64,000 nt of DNA from Streptomyces sp. NBC_00154 (GCF_026342835.1 NZ_JAPEMI010000001.1:1370501-1434500); one strand, 5' to 3'. Positions 40,790 to 51,916 are shown, counted from the first letter of the stretch. Numbers and translations are program-made. Notes: generated by a model from the sequence alone, not told the origin.

Positions 40790-43726
40790 TCAAGTAGGTG
40801 GGATAGGCATCTCAGAATGTGGTCCACTGAGCAGCGGAATCGAGCCGCCCGTCAGGACGGGCTGAGCAGTGGGTCCGCCCGGCACCGGGAACTCTCCGCG
40901 CACCAGCGTGCGGCGCAGACGGTACTCGTCCAGCGGCCCGGAGAAGGCCATCCCCTGGCCGTGCGTACAGCCCATGGCGCGCAGCGCGAGGACCTGTTCC
41001 GGCACGTCGACCCCGTCGGCCACCGACTGCAGGCCCAGATCGCAGGCGATCCTCAGCAGCCCACTGGTGATCTTGTTCAGTCGGGCCGATTCCACGACAC
41101 CCTCGACGAGACCCCGGTCGAGTTTCAGTACGTCGATGGGGAGCCGGCGCAGCGCATTGATCGCGGCGTAGCCACTGCCGAAGCCGTCGAGCGCGATCCG
41201 TACACCGAGCCGACGCAGCGCGACGAGGCGCTGTTCGAGCTCGTCGAAGGAGACCCGGGGGTCGTTGTCGGAGACCTCGATCATCAGCGCCCCCGAGGGC
41301 AGGCCGTGCCGGGTGAGGAGCGCCTCGACGGAGCCGAACGGCATCGCCCTGTCCAGCAGTCTGCGGGCGGACAGCCGGACGGCAACGGCGACCTGGTGCC
41401 CGGCCATGGCCCGGTCGGCGGCCTGCTCGACGGCCTCTTCCAGGAGCCAGCGGCCGAGCTCCGCGGTGCGGTCGCCGTCCTCGGTGACGCGGAGGAACTC
41501 GGCGGGGGTGAACAGGATGCCCTGGGCGGAGCGCCAGCGGGCCTGTGCGGCGACGGCGGCGACGGTGCCGGTGGCGAGATGGACCACGGGCTGATGGAGC
41601 AGGGCGAACTCGCCGTCCCGCACGGCGGTGCGCAGCCGGGTCGCCAGTTCGGACCGGCGTACCACTTCGGCCTGCATCTGCGGGGCGTACAGCTCGACAC
41701 GGTCCTTGCCGGCCGCCTTGGCGCGGTACATGGCGAGGTCGGCATTGCGCATGAGGTCGGTGGGGGTGATGGCGGGCTCGGCGAAGGCGACCCCGATGGA
41801 GGCGGCGACGCGGACCTCGCCGCCGCCGATCCGGTAGGGCTGGGAGAGCGTGAGGCGCAGCCGGTCGGCGATCTCGTGTACCTGGTACTCCCGGGCGCCC
41901 TGATCACGCGTGCCGTCTCCGAGGATGAGCGCCGCGAACTCGTCGCCGCCGAGACGGGCCGCGGTGTCCCCGGCCCGCACGGACTCCTGGAGACGGCGGG
42001 CGGCCTGGACGAGCAGCTCGTCGCCCGCCTGGTGGCCGAGACGGTCGTTGACCGCCTTGAAGCCGTCGAGGTCGATGAAGAGCACCGCGGTGCCGGGGTC
42101 ACCGGAGCGGCGGCCGCCGAGAGCCTGGCGGACCCGGTCGGTGAACAGGGCGCGGTTGGGCAGGTCGGTCAGCGGGTCGTGCTCGGCGTTGTGCTGCAAC
42201 TGGGCCTGCAGCCTGACCCGTTCGGTCACGTCCCGGCTGTTGAGGATCAACCCGCCCTGGTGGCGGTTGACGGTTGACTCGACGTTGAGCCAGTCACCGG
42301 TGCCGGATCTGAACCGGCACTCGATCCGCGTGGTGGGTTCCTCACTGGGCGGCGCGGCCAGAAACCGCCGCACCTCGTGGACCACGCGCCCCAGGTCCTC
42401 GGGATGGATGATCGAGGCGAGCTCGGCGCCGACGAGATCGTCGGCCTCCCGCCCGTAGACTCCGGAAGCGGCGGGGCTGACGTACCGGAGGATGCCGGTG
42501 GGGGCGGCGATCATGATGACGTCGCTGGAGCCCTGGACCAGGGAGCGGAAGTGATTCTCCTTCTGCGCCAGCTCCTGGGTGAGCGCGATGTTGTCGACGA
42601 GCATGATGCCCTGTCGTACGACCAGGGCGAGCACCACCATGCAGCCCGTGAAGACCACGACGCGGTCCACCCGGCGGCCCTCGATGACGTTGTAGAGAAT
42701 GCCGAGGGTGCAGACGGCTGCGGCGAGATACGGCGTCAGCGCGGCCAGTGAACCGGCGATCGGACGGCTGGTGGTGCGCGGGGCCGGGCGGGGCTCGACA
42801 GCGTTGTCTCCTGTCCGGTTCGCACCCCAGGGGGCGTACGCGAGGAGCAGCGAACCGGCGAACCAGCCGGCGTCCAGCAACTGACCGGAGTGGTAGGTCT
42901 GGCGGAGCAGCGGCGAGGTGAACAGCGCGTCGCAGAGGACCGTCAGCGCGAGGGCGGCGATGGCGGTGTTCACCGCGGAGCGGTTGACGTTGGCCCGCCG
43001 GAAGTGCAGGGCGAGCACCATGGAGACCAGCACGATGTCGAGCAGCGGATAGGCCAGCGAGAGCGCCGCACGGGCCACGCTCGCCCCTTCGGCGTCCGCG
43101 AGATGCGCGGTGTGGGCGAGCGCCAGGCTCCAGGAGAGCGTGAGGAGCGATCCGCCGATCAGCCAGGAGTCCAGCACCAGACAGACCCAACCGGCCCTGG
43201 TGACCGGGCGCTTGGCGAGGACGAGCAGCCCGACGATGGCGGGCGGCGCGAAGCAGAGGAAGAAGACGTCGGCCGGCGACGGACTGGGCACATCGACCCC
43301 GAGCACGACCTCGTACCAGCCCCAGACGGCGTTCCCCCCGGCGGCCATCAGCGAGGAGAGCGAGAACAGCAGCCAGGCGGGCCGGAACCGGTCGCATGCG
43401 AAGCGCGCGTAGAGGAAGCAGGAGACGGCCGCGATGAGGGCAGCGGCACTGAGGCCGAAGTCGCCCATGACGAGCGCCAGCTCGGACGAGCCCCAGCCGA
43501 AGGCCGCCCCCACGGCGTAACCGCCGCAGACCAGGCCGAGAAGGATCTGCGAGACCACCCCGGACGCCCCTCCGGCGGTCGACTGCCGGGAGAAGAACGC
43601 CCCGAAGGCGCTCGCCGGGGCGCTCACCGAGGTGTCCCCGATGCTGTCGGGCGGGTGAGGGCGCGGCACGATGGGCGCCCAGGTGGTCTCCGTCGACCGC
43701 CCTGCCGCGTCGGATCGTTCGCCCAT
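40790..43726 (-). CDS. Membrane GGDEF protein with degenerate EAL domain
   Basis: 978 residues from ATG at 43726. Residues of about 50-385 carry some ten membrane helices. A PAS domain follows ([17 protein letters not shown], about 395-505). The GGDEF domain is complete ([10 protein letters not shown] near 593) with the inhibitory RxxD (RAGD) nine residues before it. The EAL-type domain is not: the EAL triad reads AAQ, the DDFGTGYSS site is LDGFGSGY and the AEGVE motif is ADGVD. So it is likely a diguanylate cyclase whose EAL part is a binding or structural module. Such proteins control streptomycete development through c-di-GMP. Confidence 0.88.
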   Translation of the reverse strand: MGERSDAAGRSTETTWAPIVPRPHPPDSIGDTSVSAPASAFGAFFSRQSTAGGASGVVSQILLGLVCGGYAVGAAFGWGSSELALVMGDFGLSAAALIAAVSCFLYARFACDRFRPAWLLFSLSSLMAAGGNAVWGWYEVVLGVDVPSPSPADVFFLCFAPPAIVGLLVLAKRPVTRAGWVCLVLDSWLIGGSLLTLSWSLALAHTAHLADAEGASVARAALSLAYPLLDIVLVSMVLALHFRRANVNRSAVNTAIAALALTVLCDALFTSPLLRQTYHSGQLLDAGWFAGSLLLAYAPWGANRTGDNAVEPRPAPRTTSRPIAGSLAALTPYLAAAVCTLGILYNVIEGRRVDRVVVFTGCMVVLALVVRQGIMLVDNIALTQELAQKENHFRSLVQGSSDVIMIAAPTGILRYVSPAASGVYGREADDLVGAELASIIHPEDLGRVVHEVRRFLAAPPSEEPTTRIECRFRSGTGDWLNVESTVNRHQGGLILNSRDVTERVRLQAQLQHNAEHDPLTDLPNRALFTDRVRQALGGRRSGDPGTAVLFIDLDGFKAVNDRLGHQAGDELLVQAARRLQESVRAGDTAARLGGDEFAALILGDGTRDQGAREYQVHEIADRLRLTLSQPYRIGGGEVRVAASIGVAFAEPAITPTDLMRNADLAMYRAKAAGKDRVELYAPQMQAEVVRRSELATRLRTAVRDGEFALLHQPVVHLATGTVAAVAAQARWRSAQGILFTPAEFLRVTEDGDRTAELGRWLLEEAVEQAADRAMAGHQVAVAVRLSARRLLDRAMPFGSVEALLTRHGLPSGALMIEVSDNDPRVSFDELEQRLVALRRLGVRIALDGFGSGYAAINALRRLPIDVLKLDRGLVEGVVESARLNKITSGLLRIACDLGLQSVADGVDVPEQVLALRAMGCTHGQGMAFSGPLDEYRLRRTLVRGEFPVPGGPTAQPVLTGGSIPLLSGPHSEMPIPPT

Positions 43727-43910
43727 CGGCCCTGCATCGCCCGTCGCCCCCCTCGCGTTCCACTGCCACCCCGCGCCGTCCCTTCCACGGCGCAGCCCCC
43801 ATTCGGGACGATACACCAGACTCGTCACACAGGGACATAGTTCCTCTACTCTCCGTGACGATATGGGCAGTTGTCGGCACTCTGCGCAGCAGAACGGCTT
43901 CGCAGAGTGG

Positions 43911-44861
43911 TCAGCCGGTGGTGAGTACGACGTTCTGCACCGGCTCCCCCGCGGCGAACCGGGTGAGCTGTCCGGCCAGCAGTCGCTTGGCGCGCGGCAG
44001 GAACGCCGAGGTGCTGCCGCCCACATGCGGAGTGATCAGGACGTTCGGAGCATGCCAGAGGGGGTGGCCGGCGGGCAGCGGTTCCGGGTCGGTGACATCG
44101 AGTGCCGCGCGCAGCCGCCCGGACTCGAGTTCGGACAGCAGAGCCTTGGTGTCCACGACTCCGCCCCGGGCGACGTTGACGAGCAGCGCGCCGTCCGGCA
44201 TCGCGGCGAGGAAGTCGCCGCTCACCAGCCCTTGCGTGGAAGGGTTCAGCGGGGTGGACAGAATGACGATGTCGGCTTCGCGCAGCAGTGCGGGCAGGTC
44301 GTCGAGTGTGTGTACGGGGCCGCGCGCTGTTGTCCGCGCGGAGCGCGCGACGCGCGCCACCCGCGCACACTCGAAGGGCGCGAGCCGGTCCTCGATGGCG
44401 GCGCCGATCGATCCGTACCCCACGATCAGAACGGATTTGTCGGCGAGCGCCGGGTAGAAACCTGCCCGCCACTCCTCCTTGTCCTGACCGTGGACGAAGC
44501 CGGGGAAGCCGCGCAGCGAGGCGAGGATCAGAGCGAGGGCGAGCTCCGCCGTCGAGGCCTCGTGAACCCCCTTGGCGTTGCACAGCCGCACCCCGGCGGA
44601 CAACCGGCCGAGCCCCGGCTGGACATGGTCGATGCCCGCCGAGAGCGTCTGGACGACCTGGACCGCCCCCATCCCGGCGAGCGGGCGGACCGCGATCTCC
44701 GGGCCCTTCATGTAGGGAACGACATAGAACGCACAGTCCGCGGGGTCGGCCGGGAAGTCCTGCTCGCCGTCCCAGAAACGGTAGTTGAGCCCCTCGGGGA
44801 GCCCTTCGATCTCCTCGGCCGGAATCGGCAGCCATACATCGGGAGTCGTCATAGAAGTCAT
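43911..44861 (-). CDS. D-2-hydroxyacid dehydrogenase
   Basis: 316 residues. The NAD site VLIVGYGSIGAAIEDRL, the catalytic Arg in VNVARGGVVDTKAL, and Glu and His in DPEPLPAGHPLWHAPNVLITPH match the family. Likely a hydroxypyruvate or glyoxylate reductase type. Start ATG at 44861 or 44852; neither has a convincing ribosome site, so it may be leaderless. It diverges from the aldo-keto reductase gene, 97 bases away. Confidence 0.85.
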   Translation of the reverse strand: MTSMTTPDVWLPIPAEEIEGLPEGLNYRFWDGEQDFPADPADCAFYVVPYMKGPEIAVRPLAGMGAVQVVQTLSAGIDHVQPGLGRLSAGVRLCNAKGVHEASTAELALALILASLRGFPGFVHGQDKEEWRAGFYPALADKSVLIVGYGSIGAAIEDRLAPFECARVARVARSARTTARGPVHTLDDLPALLREADIVILSTPLNPSTQGLVSGDFLAAMPDGALLVNVARGGVVDTKALLSELESGRLRAALDVTDPEPLPAGHPLWHAPNVLITPHVGGSTSAFLPRAKRLLAGQLTRFAAGEPVQNVVLTTG

Positions 44862-44958
44862 GGTCAGGAGGCTATGCGAAGTACGGGAGACGGCAGAGGT
44901 TACTTTGGGGTGCGGTGCGGGGTCCCGTGACGGCGGGGCCGAGGGAGGGTTCGGGGAG

Positions 44959-45951
44959 TTGGAGCGCAGGAGTCTCGGTGCGGCGGCGCTCGCCGTGGGT
45001 GCGGTCGGGCTCGGCTGCATGCCGATGAGCTGGGCGTACAGCGCGTCGCAGCAGCACGGTGACCGTGCGTTGCGGACGGTGCACGCCGCGCTCGACGCGG
45101 GCGTCCAGCTGCTCGACACGGCGGACATGTACGGCCCCTTCACCAACGAGCTGCTGATCGGGAGGGCCCTCAAGGGGCGCCGGACCGATGCCTTCGTCTC
45201 CACCAAGTGCGGGCTGCTGGTGGGCGATCAGCACATCGTGGCCAACGGCCGTCCCGGCTATGTGCGCCGAGCCTGTGACGCGTCGCTGCGGCGGCTGCAG
45301 ACCGATGTGATCGATCTGTACCAGCTGCACCGGGCCGATCCCGAGGTGCCGGTGGAGGAGACCTGGGGCGCGATGGCGGAGCTGGTCACCGCGGGGAAGG
45401 TGCGGGCGCTGGGGCTGAGCGCGGTCGGGGCGAGGGCCTCGCGCCGGCCGGGTGCGCGGATGCACGACGAAACGATCCGCCAGCTGGAGCGGGTGCAGCA
45501 GGTCTTTCCGGTGAGCGGGGTCCAGGCGGAGCTTTCGGTCTGGTCGCCGGAGGCCCTCGACACGCTGCTGCCGTGGTGCGAGGCGCGGGGTGTGGGGCTG
45601 CTGGCGGCGATGCCGCTGGGCAACGGCTATCTGACGGGCACGCTGACGCCGGGCCAGGGCTTCGAGCCGGACGATCTGCGGGCCAGGCATCCGCGGTTCA
45701 CGGCCGAGATGATGGCGGCGAACCAGCCCGTGGTGGTGGGGCTGCGGCGGATCGCCGAACGGCACGGGGCGACTCCGGCACAGGTGGCGCTGGCGTGGGT
45801 GCTGCGCCAGGGCCCCCATGTGGTGCCGGTGCCGGGCACGAAGCGGGAGCGGTGGGCGGTGGAGAACGCGGGGGCGGCCGGGCTGGAGCTGACGGCGCAG
45901 GATCTGGCTGAGATTGCCCGGCTGCCGCGGGCGCTGGGTTCGTGGGACTGA
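44959..45951 (+). CDS. Aldo-keto reductase
   Basis: 330 residues from TTG at 44959, preceded by GAGGGAGG; the frame is open to 44785 but that would overlap the divergent gene and does not resemble the family. ERRSLGAAALAVGAVGLGCMPMSWAYS is the typical N-terminus. Catalytic Asp and Tyr are in LDTADMYG, Lys in STKCG, His in YQLHRADP. NADPH-dependent reduction of aldehydes or ketones; substrate unknown. Confidence 0.85.
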   Translation: MERRSLGAAALAVGAVGLGCMPMSWAYSASQQHGDRALRTVHAALDAGVQLLDTADMYGPFTNELLIGRALKGRRTDAFVSTKCGLLVGDQHIVANGRPGYVRRACDASLRRLQTDVIDLYQLHRADPEVPVEETWGAMAELVTAGKVRALGLSAVGARASRRPGARMHDETIRQLERVQQVFPVSGVQAELSVWSPEALDTLLPWCEARGVGLLAAMPLGNGYLTGTLTPGQGFEPDDLRARHPRFTAEMMAANQPVVVGLRRIAERHGATPAQVALAWVLRQGPHVVPVPGTKRERWAVENAGAAGLELTAQDLAEIARLPRALGSWD

Positions 45952-46038
45952 GCGCAGAAACTCGGCGGTCATGCGGAACCCGGGGCGGGGCTGCGGTGTA
46001 AGAACAGTAGTCAGGCAGCCGTCGAAGGGATCGGTGCT

Positions 46039-47289
46039 GTGCGCGCTTCTGTATTCGGATCCGTAAGAGCTCTGGTGGAACGGCCACGAGGGTTTCCCGT
46101 TGCGCGCCGCGCGATGGTGACCGCGGTCGCGGTGGGCTCACTGATGGTGTCGGCGGGGTGCTCGTCGAGCGACGGTTCAGGGAGCACGGGCGGCGACGCG
46201 GCGGGTACGACACACCCACCACCCTCCTCCCCCGCTGCGTCCTCCTCGTCCTCCACCTTGCCGCCGCCGTCCTCGTTGCCGCCCGCAAAGGGCTCGGTGA
46301 AGGTGGTGTCGACGCTGACCGAGGGACTCGCCTCACCATGGGGTCTGGCGGAGCTGCCCGGCGGCGATCTTCTGGTGTCGTCGCGCGACGAGAGAACGAT
46401 CACGCGGGTCGACGGGAGAACGGGGAGCAAGACGCTGCTGGGCACGGTGCCCGGGGTGTCGCCCGCCGGGGAGGGCGGGCTGCTGGGCATCGCGATCTCG
46501 CCGACGTATGCCTCGGACCATCTGGTGTACGCGTACTTCACGACCGGGTCCGACAACCGCATCGCCCGCATGCGGTACGACGAGCACGGTGACACCGGCC
46601 GGCAGCTGGGCGCGCCGCACACGGTCCTGCGGGGCATCCCGAAGGGCAACATCCACAACGGCGGCCGGATCGCCTTCGGCCCGGACCACATGCTGTATGC
46701 GGGGACGGGCGAGACGGGGAACACCGGCCTGGCGCAGGACAAGGCGTCCCTGGCAGGCAAGATCCTGCGGATGACGCCGGACGGCAAACCGGCACCGGGC
46801 AACCCCGAACCCGGCCTGCTGATGTATTCGTACGGGCACCGCAATGTTCAGGGGCTGGCCTGGGACAGCCGGAAACAGCTGTGGGCGTCCGAATTCGGGC
46901 AGGACACGTGGGACGAGCTGAATCAGATCGTGCCCGGTGGGAATTATGGCTGGCCGAAGTACGAGGGGAAGGTCGGAAAGAAGGGTTTCGTCGACCCCGT
47001 GGCACAGTGGAAGACGTCCGAGGCGTCCCCGAGCGGGATCGCCTTCGCCCAGGGCTCGATCTGGATGGCGGGCCTGCGCGGTGAGCGACTCTGGAGGATC
47101 CCGCTTTCGGAGAACCCGGACAAGGAACCTCTGGCGGCCCCGCAATCGTTCCTGAAAGGACAGTACGGCCGGCTGCGCACCGTGCTCGCGGCGGGCGGCA
47201 ACAGACTCTGGCTGGTCACGAGCAACACGGACAACCGCGGCACACCGGAACCGGGAGACGACAGAGCCCTGGTGCTGGAGGTGCGGTAG
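46039..47289 (+). CDS. PQQ-dependent sugar dehydrogenase-like lipoprotein
   Basis: 416 residues. The N-terminus has a lipobox (VSAGC, Cys near 41) followed by a Ser/Pro linker. The soluble glucose dehydrogenase (GSDH) beta-propeller shows LASPWGLAELPGGDLLVSSRDE, GEGGLLGIAISP, NIHNGGRIAFGPDHMLYAGTGE and YSYGHRNVQGLAWD. It would be anchored outside the membrane and oxidise an aldose or related sugar. PQQ dependence is from family similarity; no pqq genes are here. The start could be GTG at 46039 or the ATG at 46114. Confidence 0.85.
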   Translation: MRASVFGSVRALVERPRGFPVARRAMVTAVAVGSLMVSAGCSSSDGSGSTGGDAAGTTHPPPSSPAASSSSSTLPPPSSLPPAKGSVKVVSTLTEGLASPWGLAELPGGDLLVSSRDERTITRVDGRTGSKTLLGTVPGVSPAGEGGLLGIAISPTYASDHLVYAYFTTGSDNRIARMRYDEHGDTGRQLGAPHTVLRGIPKGNIHNGGRIAFGPDHMLYAGTGETGNTGLAQDKASLAGKILRMTPDGKPAPGNPEPGLLMYSYGHRNVQGLAWDSRKQLWASEFGQDTWDELNQIVPGGNYGWPKYEGKVGKKGFVDPVAQWKTSEASPSGIAFAQGSIWMAGLRGERLWRIPLSENPDKEPLAAPQSFLKGQYGRLRTVLAAGGNRLWLVTSNTDNRGTPEPGDDRALVLEVR

Positions 47290-47319
47290 CGGCTACAGCA
47301 GGTGAAAGGGCGCGAGCCG

Positions 47320-47547
47320 GTGTTCAACTTCTTCGAGGAACTCTTCGCCCCGGGCCGCAAGCACGCCGCGGAGGAGCAGAAGCGCCTGGAACTGTCCCGG
47401 GTGGACCTGGGCGTGGGCGATCCCGGCCGCGGCCCGATAGACCTCGCGTCGGGAAAGGTGACGGTCCGCCTTCCTGAGCCGGAGGACGAGGACGGGGACG
47501 AGGACGACGACGCCGAGGACGGTCCATCAAGCCCGTCCGGCGATTGA
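47320..47547 (+). CDS. DUF6191-like small protein
   Basis: 75 residues from GTG at 47320 (VFNFFEELFAPGRKH), with an AAAGGG ribosome site; another GTG at 47302 is too far upstream for the family. The middle DLGVGDPGRGPIDLASGKVTVRL and an acidic tail (EDEDGDEDDDAEDG) fit a small family seen in streptomycetes. Function unknown, cytoplasmic. It follows the sugar dehydrogenase gene by 30 bases, so both may be one operon. Confidence 0.7.
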   Translation: MFNFFEELFAPGRKHAAEEQKRLELSRVDLGVGDPGRGPIDLASGKVTVRLPEPEDEDGDEDDDAEDGPSSPSGD

Positions 47548-47571
47548 GGACAGACGGGGCGGCAGCCCGGA

Positions 47572-47595
47572 CCGCACCCGCACCCGCACCCGCAC
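47572..47595. repeat. CCGCAC hexamer repeat, four copies
   Basis: Four perfect tandem CCGCAC units between the converging DUF6191-like gene and the LAL regulator gene. A short simple repeat of likely slippage origin. Confidence 0.8.
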
Positions 47596-47599
47596 CTGG

Positions 47600-50500
47600 C
47601 TATGACACCTCACGGGCACGGTACAGGCGGAGGCGGTGGGCGAGCGCCGCGGCCTCGCCACGGCTGGAGACGCCGAGCTTGGCGAGAATGTTGGAGACGT
47701 GCACGCTCGCGGTTTTGGGTGAGATGTAGAGCTCCTCGGCAATCCTCCGGTTCGTGTGCCCGGCGGCGACGAGCCGGTGCACGTCCTGCTCGCGCCGGGT
47801 CAGCCCGAACGACTCCACTGCCGCGGCCGCCGCGTCCTGGCGCTGCTCCTCGGCCTGCTCGCGCTCCGCCGTCTTGTCCATGGTGGCGTCGTCGGCCACG
47901 ACGGTGACGGCGGTCGGGATCTCGTCGACGGAGGTGGCGAGCCTGATGCGGGCGCGGCCGGCCAGCAGCTCGATGGTCTCGGTCAGCGGACGCGCTCCGA
48001 GCCGTTCGGCGGTGCTGTGCGCGTCGCGCAGGAGGCCGGTGGCCCTGGCCCGGTCGCCGGAGGCGATGAGGAGGGCTTCGGCCCAGCGGTGGTGGACCTG
48101 CGCCAGTTCGTAGGGGCGGTGCAGGGGAGCGAAGGCGGCGGCCGCACGGGACCAGTGGTCGGGGGTGTCGGTGCCCTCGGCGCGGGCCAGCTCGGCGTTG
48201 ATCAGCAGACCGTAGGCGGCCCAGACCGGGACGAGCATCGGCAGCTGCTTCAGATGCTTACGGATCAGGGCAAGGATCGCCGGACGTCCGGGCTCCGTGG
48301 CGGGCAGGCCACGGGCGTCCGCCTCGGCCGTGGCGGCGATCTGGAGCAGGGGCAGCGCGTACCGCTGGGTACCGGGCGGGAAACCCGTTTCCGCCTGAGC
48401 CTCGAATGCGGCCCGCGCCTCGGCGAGGCGGCCCTGTTGTACGGCAAGGGTCATGGCGTGACGGACCGGGCTGATGAGGTGCTGGGGCTGCGGATCTCGG
48501 GAGCCGAAGTGGCGTTGGCTCAGCGCCAGTTGCACCTCGGCCTCGGCGAGGTCACCGCGAGCGAGGGCCAGCTCGGTGCGACGTGAGGCGACGAGGCCGT
48601 GCGCCTTGCGGGACTGGGCGGCCCGGGCGGCCACGTCGATGGTGGCCCGGCTCTCCTCCCAGTGGCCGAGGGAGAAGTACGACATCGCCTGGTTGGAGCG
48701 GACCCAGGCCTCCGTGTCGGGGATGCCGTGGCGGTGGCAGACCTCGATCCCGTGGTCCGCGGCGGCCACGGCTTCCAGGGAGCGGCCCATCGATTCGAGT
48801 GTGGAGGGGAGGTTGATGCTGGCGCGGCCCATGATGCCGACGAGGTGGAGTTCATCGGCTCGGTCGCGGACGGCGTACATCTCGGCGATGCCCTCGTCGA
48901 CGGCGCCGGCGTCGGCGGTGAGCCAGCCTCGGGTGAGCCGAGCGTGCAGCTCGATGTACTCGTCGCCGACGAGTTGGGCGTACTCCACGGCCCGGTCGGC
49001 GGCGGCGAGTGTCTCGGCGCCGGGGCGGTGCAGGGCGCCCCATCCGGCCACGCTCATGAGGACGTCGGCGTGCACGGCGGACGGCGGCAGACCGCGGACC
49101 AGATCCTGGGCGGTGGCCAGTTCCTGCCAGCCGTCACCGCGGGTGAGTGCCTGCACCAAGTGGGAGCGCTGGACCCAGAACCAGGCGGCGCGCAGCGGGT
49201 CGGCCTCGCCGTCCACGACCCGCATGGCCTTCTTGGAGATGGCGAGGGCTCGTTCGCGGTCGCCGCCGAAGCGGGCGGCGACAGTGGCTTCGGCCATCAG
49301 GTCGAGGTAGCGCAGCGGGGTCGTGTCCGGTTCGCCGCACGCCGGGTACACCTCGGCGTAGTCGATGGGGCGCAGGGTGCTGCGTATCTCGTCGGGGACG
49401 TCGTCCCACAGCTCCATGGCCCTTTCCAGCAGCCGCAGTTGCTCGGAGAAGGCGTAGCGGCGGCGGGCCTCGACGGAGGCCTTCAGCACGGCGGGGAGGG
49501 CCTTGGCCGCATCGTGTGCGCCGTACCAGTAGCTGGCGAGGCGGGTGGCGCGCTCACCGGCACGCACGAGGGTGGGGTCGGCCTCCAGCGCCTCGGCGTA
49601 GCGGCGGTTGAGCCGGGAGCGTTCGCCGGGCAGCAGATCGTCGCTGACGGCTTCGCGGACCAGCGAGTGCCGGAAGCGGTAGCCGTTGCCCTCCGGTGTG
49701 GTGAGCAGCAGGTTGGCGCCGACGGCTCCCCGCAGCGCCGCGATGAGGTCGTCCTCGGCGAGGCCGGAGACCGCGGCCAGTAGTTCGTACTCGACGGTGG
49801 AGCCGCCCTCGGCGATGATCCGGGCGATCTTCTGGGCGTCCTCCGAGAGCGCTTCGACGCGGACGAGGAGGAGGTCGCGCAGTGAGTCGGAGAGTCCGGA
49901 GCTGTCGCCGCACTCCAGGCTGCAGGCGAGCTCTTCGACGAAGAAGGCGTTGCCGTCGGACCGTTCGAATATCTCGTCGACGAGGTCGGGTTCGGGGGTG
50001 GCCGCGAGGATACCGGTGAGCTGGCGACCGACCTCGGCGCGGTTGAAGCGGGCGAGTTCGATCCGGCGGACGGTGCGGAGCCGGTCCAGCTCGGCGAGGA
50101 GCGGGCGCAAGGGGTGGCGGCGGTGGATGTCGTCGGCCCGGTAGGTGCCGACCACGACGAGGCGGCCGCTGCGCAGCGTGCGGAAGAGATAGGCGAGGAG
50201 GTGCCGGGTGGAGGCGTCGGCCCAGTGCAGGTCCTCCAGGACGAGGACGACGGGCCGGTCGGCGGAGATGCGTTCCAGCAGCCGTGCGGTGAGCTCGAAG
50301 AGGCGGGCGGTTCCGTGCTCGTCGGTGGCGTCCCGGTCGGCTTCGCCGAGTTCGGGGAGGAGCCTCGCCAGTTCGCCCTCCTGCCCGGCGCAGGCTGCGG
50401 CCATTTCGTCGGGCAGGGTGCGGCGCAGGGCGCGCAGCGCCGTGGAGAACGGGGCATACGGCAGCCCGTCGGCGCCGATCTCGACGCAGCCGCCGACGGC

Positions 50501-50779
50501 GACGACGGCCTCGCGTCGGCCGGCCGCCGTCAGGAATTCCTCGACCAGCCGTGTCTTGCCGACACCCGCCTCGCCACCGATGAGCAGCGCCTGCGGTTCG
50601 CCGCCCGGGGCTCCCGGACGGCCGGGGGGCCCGGCGGTGGCGCGGGCGAGCGCATCGGTGAGCGAGGTGAGTTCGCCTGCGCGGCCGACGAACACGGGAC
50701 TGACGGACCTGGTCTCCACGCCGCCGAGCATCGCACATGGGTCCGACACGGCGGCGGTGGGAAGGGAATCGGCGCTCAT
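47600..50779 (-). CDS. LAL-family LuxR transcriptional regulator
   Basis: 1059 residues. Walker [16 protein letters not shown] lies near residues 68-82 and Walker [12 protein letters not shown] near 193. A TPR-like helical middle follows, and the C-terminal LuxR helix-turn-helix is [46 protein letters not shown]. This is a large ATP-binding regulator of the LuxR family. ATG at 50779, ten bases after the stop of a 57-residue gene, so it is probably translationally coupled to it. Many such proteins control secondary metabolism or carbon uptake; no target is recognisable nearby. Confidence 0.92.
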   Translation of the reverse strand: MSADSLPTAAVSDPCAMLGGVETRSVSPVFVGRAGELTSLTDALARATAGPPGRPGAPGGEPQALLIGGEAGVGKTRLVEEFLTAAGRREAVVAVGGCVEIGADGLPYAPFSTALRALRRTLPDEMAAACAGQEGELARLLPELGEADRDATDEHGTARLFELTARLLERISADRPVVLVLEDLHWADASTRHLLAYLFRTLRSGRLVVVGTYRADDIHRRHPLRPLLAELDRLRTVRRIELARFNRAEVGRQLTGILAATPEPDLVDEIFERSDGNAFFVEELACSLECGDSSGLSDSLRDLLLVRVEALSEDAQKIARIIAEGGSTVEYELLAAVSGLAEDDLIAALRGAVGANLLLTTPEGNGYRFRHSLVREAVSDDLLPGERSRLNRRYAEALEADPTLVRAGERATRLASYWYGAHDAAKALPAVLKASVEARRRYAFSEQLRLLERAMELWDDVPDEIRSTLRPIDYAEVYPACGEPDTTPLRYLDLMAEATVAARFGGDRERALAISKKAMRVVDGEADPLRAAWFWVQRSHLVQALTRGDGWQELATAQDLVRGLPPSAVHADVLMSVAGWGALHRPGAETLAAADRAVEYAQLVGDEYIELHARLTRGWLTADAGAVDEGIAEMYAVRDRADELHLVGIMGRASINLPSTLESMGRSLEAVAAADHGIEVCHRHGIPDTEAWVRSNQAMSYFSLGHWEESRATIDVAARAAQSRKAHGLVASRRTELALARGDLAEAEVQLALSQRHFGSRDPQPQHLISPVRHAMTLAVQQGRLAEARAAFEAQAETGFPPGTQRYALPLLQIAATAEADARGLPATEPGRPAILALIRKHLKQLPMLVPVWAAYGLLINAELARAEGTDTPDHWSRAAAAFAPLHRPYELAQVHHRWAEALLIASGDRARATGLLRDAHSTAERLGARPLTETIELLAGRARIRLATSVDEIPTAVTVVADDATMDKTAEREQAEEQRQDAAAAAVESFGLTRREQDVHRLVAAGHTNRRIAEELYISPKTASVHVSNILAKLGVSSRGEAAALAHRLRLYRAREVS

Positions 50780-50789
50780 CGCACGCTCG

Positions 50790-50963
50790 TCACGCGGCGC
50801 GGACGAACCGATTCCGGAACGTACTCACCGCCCCTTCGTCCTCCTGGCGTCCGGACCGGCGCGCGGCGCGGCGGGCCCGGCGGGCCTGCCGGACGACGCG
50901 CTCCAGCTCGGCCCTGCGGAGGAGTTCGGCTTCCTGGATCTTGTGGAGCTCGTACGCGTACAT
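50790..50963 (-). CDS. Small charged protein upstream of the LAL regulator
   Basis: 57 residues: [21 protein letters not shown], then basic [14 protein letters not shown] single charged helix or coiled coil. ATG at 50963 follows GGGAGAAG. It sits ten bases before the LAL regulator start, which suggests one operon and a linked function. I do not recognise a domain. Confidence 0.7.
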   Translation of the reverse strand: MYAYELHKIQEAELLRRAELERVVRQARRARRAARRSGRQEDEGAVSTFRNRFVRAA

Positions 50964-51114
50964 GTGCTTCTCCCGGATGACGACGGCCTGTTGAGGCCTG
51001 GTGGAGGGGCAGTCGGTGGCGGGCCCGGATCTTCCGGGCCCGGTTTCTGCCGTGCCTCTACTGTCGTCTCCCAGGGGGTGTCGCCGCATCGGGCGAGTTC
51101 CGCATCTCTACGGA

Positions 51115-51167
51115 CCGGGGGCCTTAGGCGCACCCGACGGTTGCCGCATGCGGACCTAGGCCCCCGG
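51115..51167. promoter_or_regulatory. Long hairpin upstream of the LAL operon
   Basis: CCGGGGGCC(T)TAGG pairs with CCTAGGCCCCCGG across a 26-base loop. The TTAGG/CTAGG element recurs as GCCTTAGGGC at about 51175. It may be the terminator of the upstream membrane-protein gene or an operator for the LAL operon. No U-run follows. Confidence 0.45.
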
Positions 51168-51219
51168 AGTGGATGCCTTAGGGCACCGCTGGTAGTTGCG
51201 TACTGCTCAGTCGTGGCTC

Positions 51220-51831
51220 TCAGCCGGCGGCTGCGCTCGCCGCCGGCAGGGCGACGATGAGGTCGAAGTACATGCCGACGGAGATCAGTACGCCGAGGAC
51301 GCCGAGCGCGATGCCGGCGGTCGCGACGGCGCGGACCCAGCCGGGCTGCGGGTCCTTGCCGGGTGTGCCGAAGGCGGGGCGGACCAGGGCGAAGACGCCG
51401 ACGAGCACGGCCAGCAGGGCGAAGATGCCGTTGACGAGGGCGGTGGAGTGCCAGGCGTCACCGTAGATCTCGGAGATCTGCCGGGCCACGGAGCCGCCGG
51501 AGGCGGTCTTCATCTGTCCCAGCAGGGTCTCGCGCTCGGCGACGACCCGGCCGGTCCAGGCCCCGGTGAGACCGACGACGCCGAGGCCGGTGGCGACAAC
51601 GGCCGCGGCGGCCGCGGCGAGCCCCGACGGTGCGCGGTCGGAGTCGTCGTCCTCGAGGTCGAGGTCAGGGTCGGAGTCCCGGTCCGCGTCGGCGTCGAGG
51701 CCGCTGCCGTCGCTCACCGCGCGCTCGCCCTCGGCTTCGCTGGCCGCCTTGTCGAGGCGGTCCGCCGCCTTCTCCCCGTGGTCGCCTTCGGCGGTGGGAG
51801 CTATGGGGGTCTTGGAAGTCGTGAGGTTCAT
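51220..51831 (-). CDS. Putative membrane protein
   Basis: 203 residues from ATG at 51831. Residues 1-70 are charged and Asp-rich (DADADRDSDPDLDLEDDD). Three predicted membrane helices follow (LAAAAAAVVATGLGVVGL, LVNGIFALLAVLVGVFALV, AVATAGIALGVLGVLISVGMYF). I do not recognise a family. It is transcribed alone, and a hairpin lies beyond its stop. Confidence 0.75.
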   Translation of the reverse strand: MNLTTSKTPIAPTAEGDHGEKAADRLDKAASEAEGERAVSDGSGLDADADRDSDPDLDLEDDDSDRAPSGLAAAAAAVVATGLGVVGLTGAWTGRVVAERETLLGQMKTASGGSVARQISEIYGDAWHSTALVNGIFALLAVLVGVFALVRPAFGTPGKDPQPGWVRAVATAGIALGVLGVLISVGMYFDLIVALPAASAAAG

Positions 51832-51916
51832 GAGCCGCACGCTAGGCGGCCCGTATGAGAACGCCCTTAACGGCCACGGCCGGTCCGGCAGGCCCGCCCG
51901 GTTCCCCGGCCCCGCC

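Noticed and set aside
47572..47595. CCGCAC tandem repeat as a regulatory site
   Set aside because: It lies between converging genes, where neither promoter is expected; a simple slippage repeat is more likely.
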